Assembly (NCBI GenBank): GCA_018668095.1
Contig: JABIQF010000182.1
Location: 1-15,214 of the forward strand
Source: Cellvibrionales bacterium
Lineage (GTDB): Bacteria; Pseudomonadota; Gammaproteobacteria; Pseudomonadales; UBA7434
Reading direction: 5' to 3'
DNA: 15,214 bases
In this document: positions 1 through 7,110 of the stretch, piece after piece
Layout of the letters: each line of letters starts with the position of its first letter
Position numbering within the stretch: position 1 is the stretch's first letter
The notes under the pieces: model-generated
What the model saw: only the letters and a program-made list of their open reading frames with translations
Databases searched by the model: none
What the model was told of the DNA's origin: nothing
Position numbers and translations under genes: made by a program

Positions 1-372
1 CGAATCTTTAGTGTAGAGCAGGCCGCCATTAATTTGCGCACCCTTTACCATTTCTATCATCTGATAATGAACATCACCACAAACCACTGCATTAGCGGCC
101 ATTTCAACCCGTTTGGAGGAGTAAACATTGCCTTCGATGTTGCCATTAACGATAACAATGGGAGCACAAACATCGCCATGCACTTCACCACTATTCTGTA
201 TGCGCACTTGAGATACGTCACAGCCAGCATCAACCACGATATTACCGCGAACAACGCCCTCAATTTCTAAACAGCCGGTAAAGCTAATTTGCCCACTAAT
301 TTCAGTGCCTTTAGCGATTAAAGTGGTGTTTTCACTACTGATAACGGTCGATTTCGATTTGCTGCTGAACAT
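1..372 (-). CDS. Bactofilin (polymer-forming cytoskeletal protein), C-terminus cut by window edge
   Basis: Reading the minus strand from the ATG at 372 gives 124 uninterrupted residues that run off the left edge. They begin MFSSKSKSTVISSENTTLIA and show the short beta-helix repeats of bactofilins: ISGQISFTGCLEIEGVVRGN, then NGNIEGNVYSSKRVEM, then VVCGDVHYQMIEMVKGAQIN. The recurring G-x-I/V spacing and the EMVKGAQINGGLLY segment are typical of the family. Bactofilins self-assemble into filaments at the membrane and often act in cell shape or in placing envelope enzymes. The start overlaps the stop of the upstream gene by one base (TAATG), with AGGAG (plus-strand 380-384) seven bases upstream, so the two genes are probably translationally coupled. 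In Pseudomonas a bactofilin holds the same place after argC. Only the extreme C-terminus is missing. Confidence 0.9.
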   Translation of the reverse strand, partial: MFSSKSKSTVISSENTTLIAKGTEISGQISFTGCLEIEGVVRGNIVVDAGCDVSQVRIQNSGEVHGDVCAPIVIVNGNIEGNVYSSKRVEMAANAVVCGDVHYQMIEMVKGAQINGGLLYTKDS

Positions 373-1112
373 TAGTGTGCTCCTAAAAGATCGTGCCAGT
401 TAAAGGTTTTATTGATTTTTTGTGCTGCCTTACCTGTCGATTCTAGCTCTACCGCCATGCTAACAGGCGTTAGATTATCGGGCAATTTGAATGAGCCCTC
501 AATTGTTTGGAAAAAACGAAAACGAAGCTTAGCAGGTAACTCTCCTACAAAGCTCGGTAAATCCGATAACGCATAGGCTTTAATGGCATTTTTCGAACTC
601 GAATCGCTAGATTCAACCATTAAGCGAATAGAGAACGTGCCTTTTAAAAGCCGGTTTTTAGCACCCGCCTGAGTCACTAAAGCCTTGTATTCATAGCTAT
701 TCGTTCTTTTATTGTAAGTGACATGAAAACCATACAAGCCTAAGCCTTTATCCAGCTCTTCTGGCGCCATCAAACCCCGATAGAAATCGACACTGCTTTG
801 CAGCTCTGCAAGCTCATGGCGATAACCCAGCAATTCTTTTCTCACTGCCTCCGCAGCCAAACGATCAATTTCTGCTGACTTCTCGGCAGTCACCGCCCGC
901 TGCTGCTCATCACGAAGCACGGTTTGTAACTCAGCCAATTCAACAGCAATTAATTTATTTTGCTCAACGGCCTGACGACCATCGGCCATACCTACACTAT
1001 GAATAAAGTAGCCGACTAATATCAACAGAACTAACGAAAAAACAATGGCGCAAACAAACGCTATTTTTTTGCTACGATTGAGCCTAAAGACAATGGTTCG
1101 AGTATTATTCAT
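372..1112 (-). CDS. DUF6776-like single-pass membrane protein with coiled coil
   Basis: 246 residues. A basic N-terminus (NNTRTIVFRLNRSKK) is followed by one hydrophobic helix at about residues 17-38 (IAFVCAIVFSLVLLILVGYF). Residues about 45-110 are rich in Glu, Gln, Ala and Leu and look like a coiled coil (ELAELQTVLRDEQQR, ELAELQSSVDFYRGLMAPEE). The C-terminal half (about 115-240) looks like a beta-rich periplasmic domain. The layout and the position between argC and a bactofilin match the uncharacterised family I know as DUF6776 in Pseudomonas. The function is unknown. The tight coupling to bactofilin suggests, by inference only, that it could connect the cytoplasmic filament to the envelope. 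It lies 16 nt downstream of the argC stop, in the same orientation. Confidence 0.75.
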   Translation of the reverse strand: MNNTRTIVFRLNRSKKIAFVCAIVFSLVLLILVGYFIHSVGMADGRQAVEQNKLIAVELAELQTVLRDEQQRAVTAEKSAEIDRLAAEAVRKELLGYRHELAELQSSVDFYRGLMAPEELDKGLGLYGFHVTYNKRTNSYEYKALVTQAGAKNRLLKGTFSIRLMVESSDSSSKNAIKAYALSDLPSFVGELPAKLRFRFFQTIEGSFKLPDNLTPVSMAVELESTGKAAQKINKTFNWHDLLGAH

Positions 1113-1128
1113 TAAGAGATTCGCTGGT

Positions 1129-2196
1129 CTAAGGCATTAGCGCAATATCGCGCAAGCCAAGTGTCTCTTCCCACTGATACATAATATTCATAGCCTGAAC
1201 TGCCTGACCCGCGGCACCTTTTAAGAGGTTATCTTCGACAACGAGAATAACTAACATCTCTGAACCGTCGACAGGCTGCACGCTAATACGACAATGATTC
1301 GTGCCTTTCACGCTTCGCGTTTCAGGATAAACACCGGCAGGTAACACATCGACAAACGGCTCGTTGGCAAACCGTTGCTCGAATAGCGCCTGAAAATCCA
1401 CACTCATATCTTTAGGCTTACAATAGAGCGTCGAATGAATGCCTCGAATAATCGGTAATAAATGCGGAACAAATGTGAGCGTTACTTCAGTATCGGCGGC
1501 AGCATTCAACCCTTGCTCAATTTCAGGAAGGTGCCTATGCCCTGCTACTGCATAAGCTTTATAGTTATCACTCATCTCAGAAAATAAATTCGCCACTTTT
1601 GCTTGTCTACCGGCACCACTCACCCCCGAAGCTGAGTTCGCTATTAAGCTATCGGTATGAATTAAATTATTTTCCAACAATGGCAAAAAGCCTAACTGCA
1701 CCGATGTGGGGTAACAGCCAGGACAGGCCAATAATTTAGCATCACGAATATTGTCACGATTCACTTCTGGCAAACCGTAAACGGCTTGCTCGACTAATTC
1801 AGGGCAGACATGCTTTTCGCCATACCAAGCCTCCCACTGCGGAATATCTTGCAAGCGAAAATCAGCCGATAAATCGATGACTCTAACATCCATCGCCATT
1901 AACTCACGCATCATATGCATTGAGACAGCATGCGGTGTAGCAAAGAAAACCAAATCACAAGCAGCTGTTAACTCGCTGGCACTAGGGGCAGTAAAAGATA
2001 GATCACACTCACCACGCAAGTTAGGCCAATAATCAGACAGTGCCACCCCCGCCTCCGATCGAGACGTCACTACCGTCAATTCTACTTGAGGATGACGCAG
2101 CAGTAATCGCAGCAACTCTGAACCGGTATAACCAGTAGCGCCAATGACACCTACTCTTATCGAATCGTTATTAGTCGTTGCCAATGTTTTATCCAC
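1129..2196 (-). CDS. argC: N-acetyl-gamma-glutamyl-phosphate reductase
   Basis: ArgC catalyses the third step of arginine synthesis, the NADPH-dependent reduction of N-acetylglutamyl phosphate to the semialdehyde, in the cytoplasm. The 355-residue product has the Rossmann nucleotide-binding motif VGVIGATGYTGSELLRLL (residues 15-32), the segment VIDLSADFRL (106-115), and the active-site motif ACPGCYPTS with the expected catalytic Cys161. The C-terminal region carries VKGTNHCRISV and EDNLLKGAAGQAVQAMNIM, both family hallmarks. The start is GTG at 2196: the frame is closed just upstream and no ATG lies between it and the Rossmann motif. No strong ribosome binding site is visible. The roughly 10-residue leader before IRVGVIGATG is dispensable by comparison with the family, so the TTG at residue 5 cannot be excluded. 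Probably the first gene of a three-gene transcript. Confidence 0.97.
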   Translation of the reverse strand: MDKTLATTNNDSIRVGVIGATGYTGSELLRLLLRHPQVELTVVTSRSEAGVALSDYWPNLRGECDLSFTAPSASELTAACDLVFFATPHAVSMHMMRELMAMDVRVIDLSADFRLQDIPQWEAWYGEKHVCPELVEQAVYGLPEVNRDNIRDAKLLACPGCYPTSVQLGFLPLLENNLIHTDSLIANSASGVSGAGRQAKVANLFSEMSDNYKAYAVAGHRHLPEIEQGLNAAADTEVTLTFVPHLLPIIRGIHSTLYCKPKDMSVDFQALFEQRFANEPFVDVLPAGVYPETRSVKGTNHCRISVQPVDGSEMLVILVVEDNLLKGAAGQAVQAMNIMYQWEETLGLRDIALMP

Positions 2197-2294
2197 TCAC
2201 TTGTTGTTCAATCAATAGGTTCATGCTTGTAACGCCTCACATTGAGATATACACCGCTAATAGCGCCATTTCACCCAACTCGTTTCGCTCTATC

Positions 2295-2330
2295 CTTCTA
2301 TCTATTCTTCTATCCATCCTTCTATATATA
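2295..2330. repeat. Three tandem 12-bp repeats, CTTCTATCYATY type
   Basis: Three adjacent 12-bp units read CTTCTATCTATT (2295-2306), CTTCTATCCATC (2307-2318) and CTTCTATATATA (2319-2330). All share CTTCTAT at exactly 12-bp spacing. A more degenerate copy may precede them (TTCGCT at 2284-2289). They lie between argC and hemJ. They could be binding sites for a regulator or a simple slippage repeat; the sequence alone does not decide. Confidence 0.7.
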
Positions 2331-2334
2331 GAAG
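2319..2334. promoter_or_regulatory. Perfect 16-bp palindrome, possible operator
   Basis: CTTCTATATATAGAAG is its own reverse complement. It is made from the third 12-bp repeat unit plus the following bases. It sits 122 bp from the argC start and 174 bp from the hemJ start. Its TATATA core could also overlap a -10 region. No known regulator site was recognised. Confidence 0.45.
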
Positions 2335-2343
2335 ATAGACCGA

Positions 2344-2372
2344 CCTCTCAGATAGAGGGCATCTATTATAGA
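2344..2372. promoter_or_regulatory. Small inverted repeats next to the TCTAT array
   Basis: CCTCT (2344-2348) and AGAGG (2354-2358) form a 5-bp inverted repeat around a 5-base loop. TCTATTATAGA (2362-2372) is a second near-palindrome with one central base, echoing the core of the 16-bp palindrome upstream. Together they resemble a cluster of half-sites, but no function is established. Confidence 0.35.
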
Positions 2373-2508
2373 GTGATGATAAGATCCTGTAGACTAAAAC
2401 AAAAGTGCATTCTTTCCATTACCATGACAAGATAGCCCTAATACCAAAAACCACCGCCCAGCGAAGCAAATTGAGCTGTGCACACAATCGACAATGCGAG
2501 TTAGCGCA

Positions 2509-2934
2509 ATGCTCTGGATAAAAGCCTTTCATATTATTTTTGTTATTTGCTGGTTTGCTGGCATTTTTTACCTGCCCAGGCTCTTTGTCTATCACGCCAT
2601 CAGTGAGCATCAGCCGACACGTGATCACCTCTTAGTGATGGAGCAAAAGCTGTATCGATTTGTTACGCCGTTCGCCTATCTGTCTATTGGCTTTGGTGCC
2701 TGGCTCACGAGTTTTAATACCGACTATTATTTTAGCCAAACATGGTTTTGGTGCAAAATCGTTTTAGTCGCCGCATTATTGGTTTACCACATTCAATGTG
2801 GACGCTATATCAAACGCTTTGTTGCAGGCGAAGAGCCTCGCTCTCATACATTTTATCGCTGGTTTAATGAAGTCCCCGTATTGGCTTTGTTTGCTATCGT
2901 TATTCTTGTTGTCGTTAAACCGTTAACGAATTGA
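2509..2934 (+). CDS. hemJ: Protoporphyrinogen IX oxidase HemJ
   Basis: HemJ is the membrane enzyme that oxidises protoporphyrinogen IX to protoporphyrin IX late in haem synthesis in many bacteria lacking HemG and HemY. The 141-residue product opens MLWIKAFHIIFVICWFAGIF, with the conserved His8 in the first helix, followed by YLPRLFVYHA. MEQKLYRFVTPFAYLSIG leads into the second helix, WFWCKIVLVAALLVYH contains a conserved-looking lysine (Lys83), and the protein ends VILVVVKPLTN. Four hydrophobic segments fit the family. I chose the ATG at 2509 over the in-frame ATG at 2494 because GCGAG (2496-2500) lies eight bases before it and because family members start at this residue. It is divergent from argC, as in Pseudomonas, and lies 10 bp before the next gene. 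Confidence 0.93.
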   Translation: MLWIKAFHIIFVICWFAGIFYLPRLFVYHAISEHQPTRDHLLVMEQKLYRFVTPFAYLSIGFGAWLTSFNTDYYFSQTWFWCKIVLVAALLVYHIQCGRYIKRFVAGEEPRSHTFYRWFNEVPVLALFAIVILVVVKPLTN

Positions 2935-2944
2935 GTTATCGATT

Positions 2945-3874
2945 ATGAGTACCTCACGTAATTCAAGCCCTACTATGATTTCAACAACGGCATTAGCCAA
3001 GCATTTTGACCTGCCTGCTAAAACGTTATTTACCTTTCTAACCGAAAAGTCGTGGATTGATCGTGTCGACAATCATTGGCGGTTAACGGGCAAAGGTGAA
3101 TTTGAAGGCGGCGAGTACATTCAAAGCAAAAAATACGGCGAGTATATTGGCTGGCCACAAAGCTTGATTGATCACAGCATCTTTCAAGAAATGCTCGACC
3201 TGCCTATGTCAGTGACCGCCTTAGGGGCAAGATTCAATATTAGCTCGCATCGCTTCAATGCCTTATTAGCTGAACTCGGTTGGCAAAGACGTTTTCATAA
3301 AGGGTGGACCATTACGCTGAGTGGCAAGAAACATGGCGGCATAGAAAAAGAAGATAATGAATCAGGCGTACCTTATACCGTGTGGGCACGAGGCATATTG
3401 GCCGATGACAGCTTACAAAGCGCGCTAGAACAAATTACGCTAACACCTGCCGCAGAACAAACAGCAATGCAAACAAGCCAAGCTGCATCGACACAAAAAA
3501 GTGCTCCGCAAACCTCTTTGGATTTTTCAAAAATAAGTTTGCCCACGCACAGTCGAGATGGACATCAACCTGATAGCAAGGAACATCATGATGTCTGCAA
3601 CTGGCTTTATTTAATGAATGTTGTGTATGCTTATCGCTGGGCACTAGCCGAGACTAAACTGGGTCGCTGTGATTTTTATTTGCCCGCTGCGCATTTGCAT
3701 CTTGAGTGCTGGCAAGAAAAAGAAGACGCTAAAGCCATGAGTGAAAAATTAGCGCGCATTGAATACTATCAGCAAGAAAAACTAGCCTTTATAGAATTAA
3801 AAAGTGAACAACTGAATGCCTTAGATACTGCGCTGCCTAAATTATTATTAAAATACGGTATTACGGTTTATTAG
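2945..3874 (+). CDS. Tandem HTH-like repeats fused to a PD-(D/E)XK nuclease-like domain
   Basis: 309 residues, with no function I can name. Two N-terminal repeats of about 65 residues align by eye: residues 11-75 (STTALAKHFDLPAKTLFTFL, then DNHWRLTGKGEFEGG, then GEYIGWPQ) and 88-152 (SVTALGARFNISSHRFNALL, then HKGWTITLSGKKHGG, then GVPYTVWARG). They resemble the winged-helix/KilA-C-like domain of phage antirepressors. A polar linker (about 165-200) leads to a C-terminal domain with RDGHQPDSKEHHDVCNWLYL (204-223), CDFYLP (Asp243), LHLECW (Glu254) and FIELKSEQ (Glu284). The E...D...E order after DGH and before a LLLKYGI-like end matches a PD-(D/E)XK nuclease-like domain seen in proteins often misannotated as glycerol kinase. 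It lies 10 bp after hemJ, so it is probably cotranscribed. DNA binding or cleavage is inferred. Confidence 0.7.
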   Translation: MSTSRNSSPTMISTTALAKHFDLPAKTLFTFLTEKSWIDRVDNHWRLTGKGEFEGGEYIQSKKYGEYIGWPQSLIDHSIFQEMLDLPMSVTALGARFNISSHRFNALLAELGWQRRFHKGWTITLSGKKHGGIEKEDNESGVPYTVWARGILADDSLQSALEQITLTPAAEQTAMQTSQAASTQKSAPQTSLDFSKISLPTHSRDGHQPDSKEHHDVCNWLYLMNVVYAYRWALAETKLGRCDFYLPAAHLHLECWQEKEDAKAMSEKLARIEYYQQEKLAFIELKSEQLNALDTALPKLLLKYGITVY

Positions 3875-3902
3875 GCGACTAGCTTTTGTCTTAGCCATGT
3901 AT

Positions 3903-4496
3903 TCAACCTCGCTGACCATGTTCCTCTCGGTTCTTTTCTTTTAAGCGCTCACTCTTCTTTAACAATACATACACAGCACCGGTTCCGCCATGCTGTTTCT
4001 GTGCACTGTGATAAGCCATAACATCGGGAATCTCTTTTAGCCACTTAGCGACATAACTTTTTAACTTAGCGGGCTGCTCAATGTTACGCTCGCCCTTGCC
4101 GTGCAAAATCATAACCGTGCGAAGATCATAAGTCATGGCCTCACGAATAAAACTCAGCACTTCAATTCGTGCTTCGGCAACCGTTTTGCGATGTAAATCT
4201 AAGTGCCCTTCAATAGTATATTTTCCTAAGCGAAATTTACGAAACACACCGTCTTGTATGCCTGCACGCTTAAAACTTAAAACATCAAGGGGGCGGACCA
4301 TTTCAACATAATCATCTGAAACGGAAGTAAAGTCTTGAGAAAAATCATCGGCACGAGTATTTGATACCGCAGCCTGACGTAAATAAGATTTTTGATCGGC
4401 ATCGACTAATGGCTTTTTTACTACGTTGCGGTCAACTTTTTTTAAAGGGACCACACCGTCTATTTGTCGTCGAAATAAATCGTCATCATCTTTCAT
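3903..4496 (-). CDS. Smr-domain protein (SmrA/YdaL type)
   Basis: 197 residues. The N-terminus MKDDDDLFRRQIDGVVPLKK resembles the start of SmrA/YdaL-type proteins, which commonly contain an F...DV.PL motif. The C-terminal Smr domain spans about 92-181 and has all its hallmarks: LDLH (99-102), ILHGKG (130-135), LKSYVAKWL (145-153) and HGGTGAVYVLLK (169-180). Stand-alone Smr proteins bind nucleic acids and several have endonuclease activity on DNA or RNA; the physiological role of this branch is unsettled. I chose the ATG at 4496: the longer frame to 4532 would need a TTG start, and the conserved N-terminus begins here. It is convergent with the nuclease-like gene, 28 bp apart, and lies 120 bp downstream of pomB on the same strand. 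Confidence 0.9.
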   Translation of the reverse strand: MKDDDDLFRRQIDGVVPLKKVDRNVVKKPLVDADQKSYLRQAAVSNTRADDFSQDFTSVSDDYVEMVRPLDVLSFKRAGIQDGVFRKFRLGKYTIEGHLDLHRKTVAEARIEVLSFIREAMTYDLRTVMILHGKGERNIEQPAKLKSYVAKWLKEIPDVMAYHSAQKQHGGTGAVYVLLKKSERLKEKNREEHGQRG

Positions 4497-4616
4497 TACA
4501 CTGAGCCTGTCTGCATATAATTCTAGTAGCAATACTTACAGCGATTATAGGAAGTCTAGAAAGGTTTGAGAAGATAAATACTTTATTTTTTTAGTTGGCG
4601 CACGAGATAAAATGAA

Positions 4617-5603
4617 TTAAAAAATTTCATCTGGGCGGATATCAAAGCGCGGTGTTAATTTAACATCTAAATCTTGATATAACAGCGGATTCCCTTCTTT
4701 AAGATTATTCAATTCCGTACGAAGATCAGTATCAAGCCCTTGGCTAACTACAATTTCAACACGTCGATTCAATGCTCTATTTTCTTTACTGTCATTTTCA
4801 ACTAACGGTCGCGTATCACTATAACCGCTCACGGTTAAACGCTGAGGATTCAACACCCGTTCAGTTAATAACTCATGTGCCACACTCACTGCTCTCGCTG
4901 TAGATAATTCCCAGTTAGATCGAAATCGTGATGTTGATATAGCAATATTATCCGTATGCCCTTGTACTAATATATCGCCCGTTTTCCCTGATAAGACATC
5001 ACGAACATCATGCAACACACCTTTAAAGCCAGCTCGCAATTGCGCCGAACCCGATGCAAAAGACCCCTGCTCTTTAATTCTAACGGTAATATCTCTGCCG
5101 CGTGTTTCTATCTCAACTTCGCCTTTTTTTATCTGCGTTGACAAAGCATTGGCTAAATCAACGGCATCACGACGCGTCTCCTCTATCATCTCGGCTAACT
5201 GATCAACTAAGGCTTTATCTTGCGCTGTTGATTGATTCTGGGTAAGCGTTACTTCTTCGGTAAGCTGATCAGGCGTGCACTGTACTTGTAAATTACGCTG
5301 ATCTTGTTCTGAGGTGCGCTGCTTAACGTCATTGATGGGTGTCGGCTCTGGACGACCAGGACTAAATTCCTGCGCAATAATACTTGTCCCCATAGGAATT
5401 TCGTTAGCTTCAACCACGCGCTGAACACCAAAAGCGGTTCGCATTGAACCGGCTAGACGCTTAAATTTAAGCACATCCATTTCAGCAAACGATAACAGTA
5501 AAACAAAAAAGCACATTAACAGCGCCATTAAGTCGGCAAAAGTTGCCATATACGCAGGCACACCGACGGGGGGGCATTTACAATCGTGTTCGTCAGCTGA
5601 CAT
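4617..5603 (-). CDS. pomB: Sodium-type flagellar stator protein PomB
   Basis: PomB pairs with PomA in the inner membrane, conducts sodium and anchors the stator to peptidoglycan. The 328 residues show the N-terminal signature CKCPPVGVPAYMATFADLMA, with the ion-binding aspartate at Asp24, the number given for Vibrio PomB. The single transmembrane helix is about 18-40 (LLMCFFVLLLSFAEMDVLKF follows the Asp), then the plug/linker segment IIAQEFSPGRPEPTPI (75-90). The OmpA-like peptidoglycan-binding domain (about 165-290) carries GHTDN (215-219), SNWELSTARAVSV and NRALNRRVEI (275-284). The linker and C-terminal tail differ from Vibrio. It follows pomA by 93 bp. The start ATG at 5603 has AAGGT upstream at a rather long spacing. 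MotB is the alternative name, but the motifs favour the sodium subtype. Confidence 0.94.
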   Translation of the reverse strand: MSADEHDCKCPPVGVPAYMATFADLMALLMCFFVLLLSFAEMDVLKFKRLAGSMRTAFGVQRVVEANEIPMGTSIIAQEFSPGRPEPTPINDVKQRTSEQDQRNLQVQCTPDQLTEEVTLTQNQSTAQDKALVDQLAEMIEETRRDAVDLANALSTQIKKGEVEIETRGRDITVRIKEQGSFASGSAQLRAGFKGVLHDVRDVLSGKTGDILVQGHTDNIAISTSRFRSNWELSTARAVSVAHELLTERVLNPQRLTVSGYSDTRPLVENDSKENRALNRRVEIVVSQGLDTDLRTELNNLKEGNPLLYQDLDVKLTPRFDIRPDEIF

Positions 5604-5696
5604 TATTTTTATTTACCTTGAACATGCACGCGCACTTGAATATAAAAATAATATTCAGATGCAGCACACATTGAATCTTATGATGAACAAACAAAG

Positions 5697-6458
5697 TTAT
5701 GCCGTCCCTTCCATTACACGCTTACCCGAGGGTAAGTAATTGCGCAGCATAGAATCAATAACGCGAGGGTTTTGCCCTGCTTGTATTCCCATTAAGGCAT
5801 CGATCACCATATTTTTTATACGGCTCTCTTCGTTTCTTCGCAGCGCGACTTTATCGGATATTGGCAGCGCCACCATATTACCCAGCATCGCACCGTATAA
5901 TGTAGTTAACAATGCAACCGCCATTGCCGGACCAATTGAAGCCGGGTCAGACATATTCGCTAACATCGCAACTAGACCAATCAAGGTGCCGACCATTCCC
6001 ATCGCGGGTGCGGTATCACCCATTTGCTTCCAAATAGCTGAACCTACTTCATGCCGCTTAAGCGTTTCGCTCATATCTTTGTAGAGTAAACTGCGCACCA
6101 CTTCAGGATCATGACCATCGACTAATAACTGAATACCGGACTGCAAAAAAGCATCACTGACTTCTTTATCTTCTAATGACAGCAAACCATTTTTACGCGC
6201 GTCATCAGCCAGCTCAACCACTTCATCGATTAAATCGACAGGATCAACCAATTTGAAGATAAAGGCTTTACCGGCAATTTTAAAACAGCCCAAAAATTGA
6301 GAGAGGTTGAACTTCATAAGTACGACAAAAAAGGTGCCTACCAAAACAATTAGCATTGATGGAATATCGACAAAAATGCCAATGCCGCCACTCATGGTCA
6401 TTGCACCGCCGATAATACCGAACGCGCCCAGTATCCCAAGTAATGTTGCTAAATCCAC
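5697..6458 (-). CDS. pomA: Sodium-type flagellar stator protein PomA
   Basis: PomA is the four-helix stator subunit that couples sodium flow to torque on the rotor protein FliG. Its 253 residues start MDLATLLGILGAFGIIGGAM, as in Vibrio PomA. Key residues fall at the same numbers as in Vibrio PomA: Asp31, the cytoplasmic charges Arg88 and Glu96 that face the rotor, and the ion-path residues Asp148, Pro151, Thr158, Thr185 and Thr186 in DTAPAMGMVGTLIGLVAML and ALLTTLYGAMLGN. The start is GTG at 6458, supported by GAGGGG (plus-strand 6465-6470) six bases upstream. No flagellar structural genes are in the window, so the motor it serves is encoded elsewhere. It is divergent from xseB across a 406-bp gap. 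Confidence 0.95.
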   Translation of the reverse strand: MDLATLLGILGAFGIIGGAMTMSGGIGIFVDIPSMLIVLVGTFFVVLMKFNLSQFLGCFKIAGKAFIFKLVDPVDLIDEVVELADDARKNGLLSLEDKEVSDAFLQSGIQLLVDGHDPEVVRSLLYKDMSETLKRHEVGSAIWKQMGDTAPAMGMVGTLIGLVAMLANMSDPASIGPAMAVALLTTLYGAMLGNMVALPISDKVALRRNEESRIKNMVIDALMGIQAGQNPRVIDSMLRNYLPSGKRVMEGTA

Positions 6459-6864
6459 TGATGACCCCTCAACTGCTTCTATTATTTATTAGCTAACGTA
6501 TTCCAAGCCTCTCACTAAGCAAAAGCGTCTAATTTCAGCCTCTACTTTTAGCATCCTGCCCCGAAACCTAAATTCCGTAAATCTGTTATTAGTTTAGCTT
6601 TAAATCGGCAGATAACACGATAACTCAAGGCCTTTTGCGCTGAAGGTGGCAATAGTAATGAGAAACCTTAAGGAATGCCGATTGCTGGCCTAGCAAGACT
6701 GTAAATTAAGCCAAAAATTGATAAGATCGCTGTTGGAAACAAACGACTCATACCGCTGATCAATTAATGGCCACTTGCGCTTATTGCATCACTTCATAGC
6801 GATTATTAAGTCGCTAAGCTCTATCACTAAAACCGATGATTGAAATTAACAGGCAGTATGATTT
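6459..6864. other. 406-bp divergent pomA/xseB intergenic region
   Basis: I see no credible gene here. The region must hold the start signals for pomA (minus) and xseB (plus). I looked for a flagellar sigma-28 promoter (TAAA, 15 bases, GCCGATAA) before pomA and found none convincing. A weak TTATTG / TATTAA pair with 17-bp spacing occurs at 6781-6809 before xseB. A short inverted repeat TTGCT/AGCAA lies at 6684-6698. The gap is longer than needed for two promoters, so a small RNA or other element is possible but unsupported. Confidence 0.4.
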
Positions 6865-7110
6865 ATGGCCAAAAGCAAAAAAGCCCCTGACTTTGAACAA
6901 TCACTTGAGCAACTCGAAAGTCTTGTTGAAGCGCTCGAAGCGGGCGATTTAACCCTTGAACAATCGCTCAAACAATTTGAAGAAGGCATTGCGCTAACAC
7001 GCGCCTGCCAAACCGCCCTTAGCGAAGCTGAGCAAACCGTTAAAATACTGACCGAAAAAAGCGGCCAAGCTGCGCTTGAAGATATGGATATAGATGCCGC
7101 TGATGAGTGA
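6865..7110 (+). CDS. xseB: Exodeoxyribonuclease VII small subunit
   Basis: XseB is the small subunit of exonuclease VII, which degrades single-stranded DNA from both ends; several copies bind each XseA. The 81 residues carry the family core DFEQSLEQLESLVEALEAGD (9-28), then LTLEQSLKQFEEGIALTRACQ, forming two antiparallel helices, and end with a short acidic tail. The length is normal. It overlaps the ispA start by 17 bp (or 8 bp if ispA starts at 7103), so the two are probably translationally coupled. xseB-ispA-dxs is a widespread gammaproteobacterial operon order. Confidence 0.96.
   Translation: MAKSKKAPDFEQSLEQLESLVEALEAGDLTLEQSLKQFEEGIALTRACQTALSEAEQTVKILTEKSGQAALEDMDIDAADE

Larger units (their letters stand above)
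2197..2508. other. Divergent argC/hemJ intergenic region
   Basis: This 312-bp gap separates the divergent argC and hemJ genes and should hold the promoters for both. Its middle (2283-2375) is unusually rich in TCTAT/TATAGA words; the repeats and palindromes are listed separately. I cannot fix -35 and -10 boxes for either gene with confidence. An open frame across 2178-2435 is not credible as a gene, because its repetitive Ile-Leu-Leu-Ser stretch is just the DNA repeat translated. Confidence 0.6.

Noticed and set aside
34..270. Open frame of 78 codons on the plus strand
   Set aside because: It is antisense to the bactofilin, whose frame is uninterrupted and family-typical.
2178..2435. Open frame of 85 codons in the argC/hemJ spacer
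   Set aside because: Its repeated Ile-Leu-Leu-Ser stretch is the 12-bp DNA repeat translated, and its start overlaps argC.
6459..6620. Sigma-28 flagellar promoter for pomA
   Set aside because: No adequate TAAA and GCCGATAA pair at proper spacing on the minus strand.
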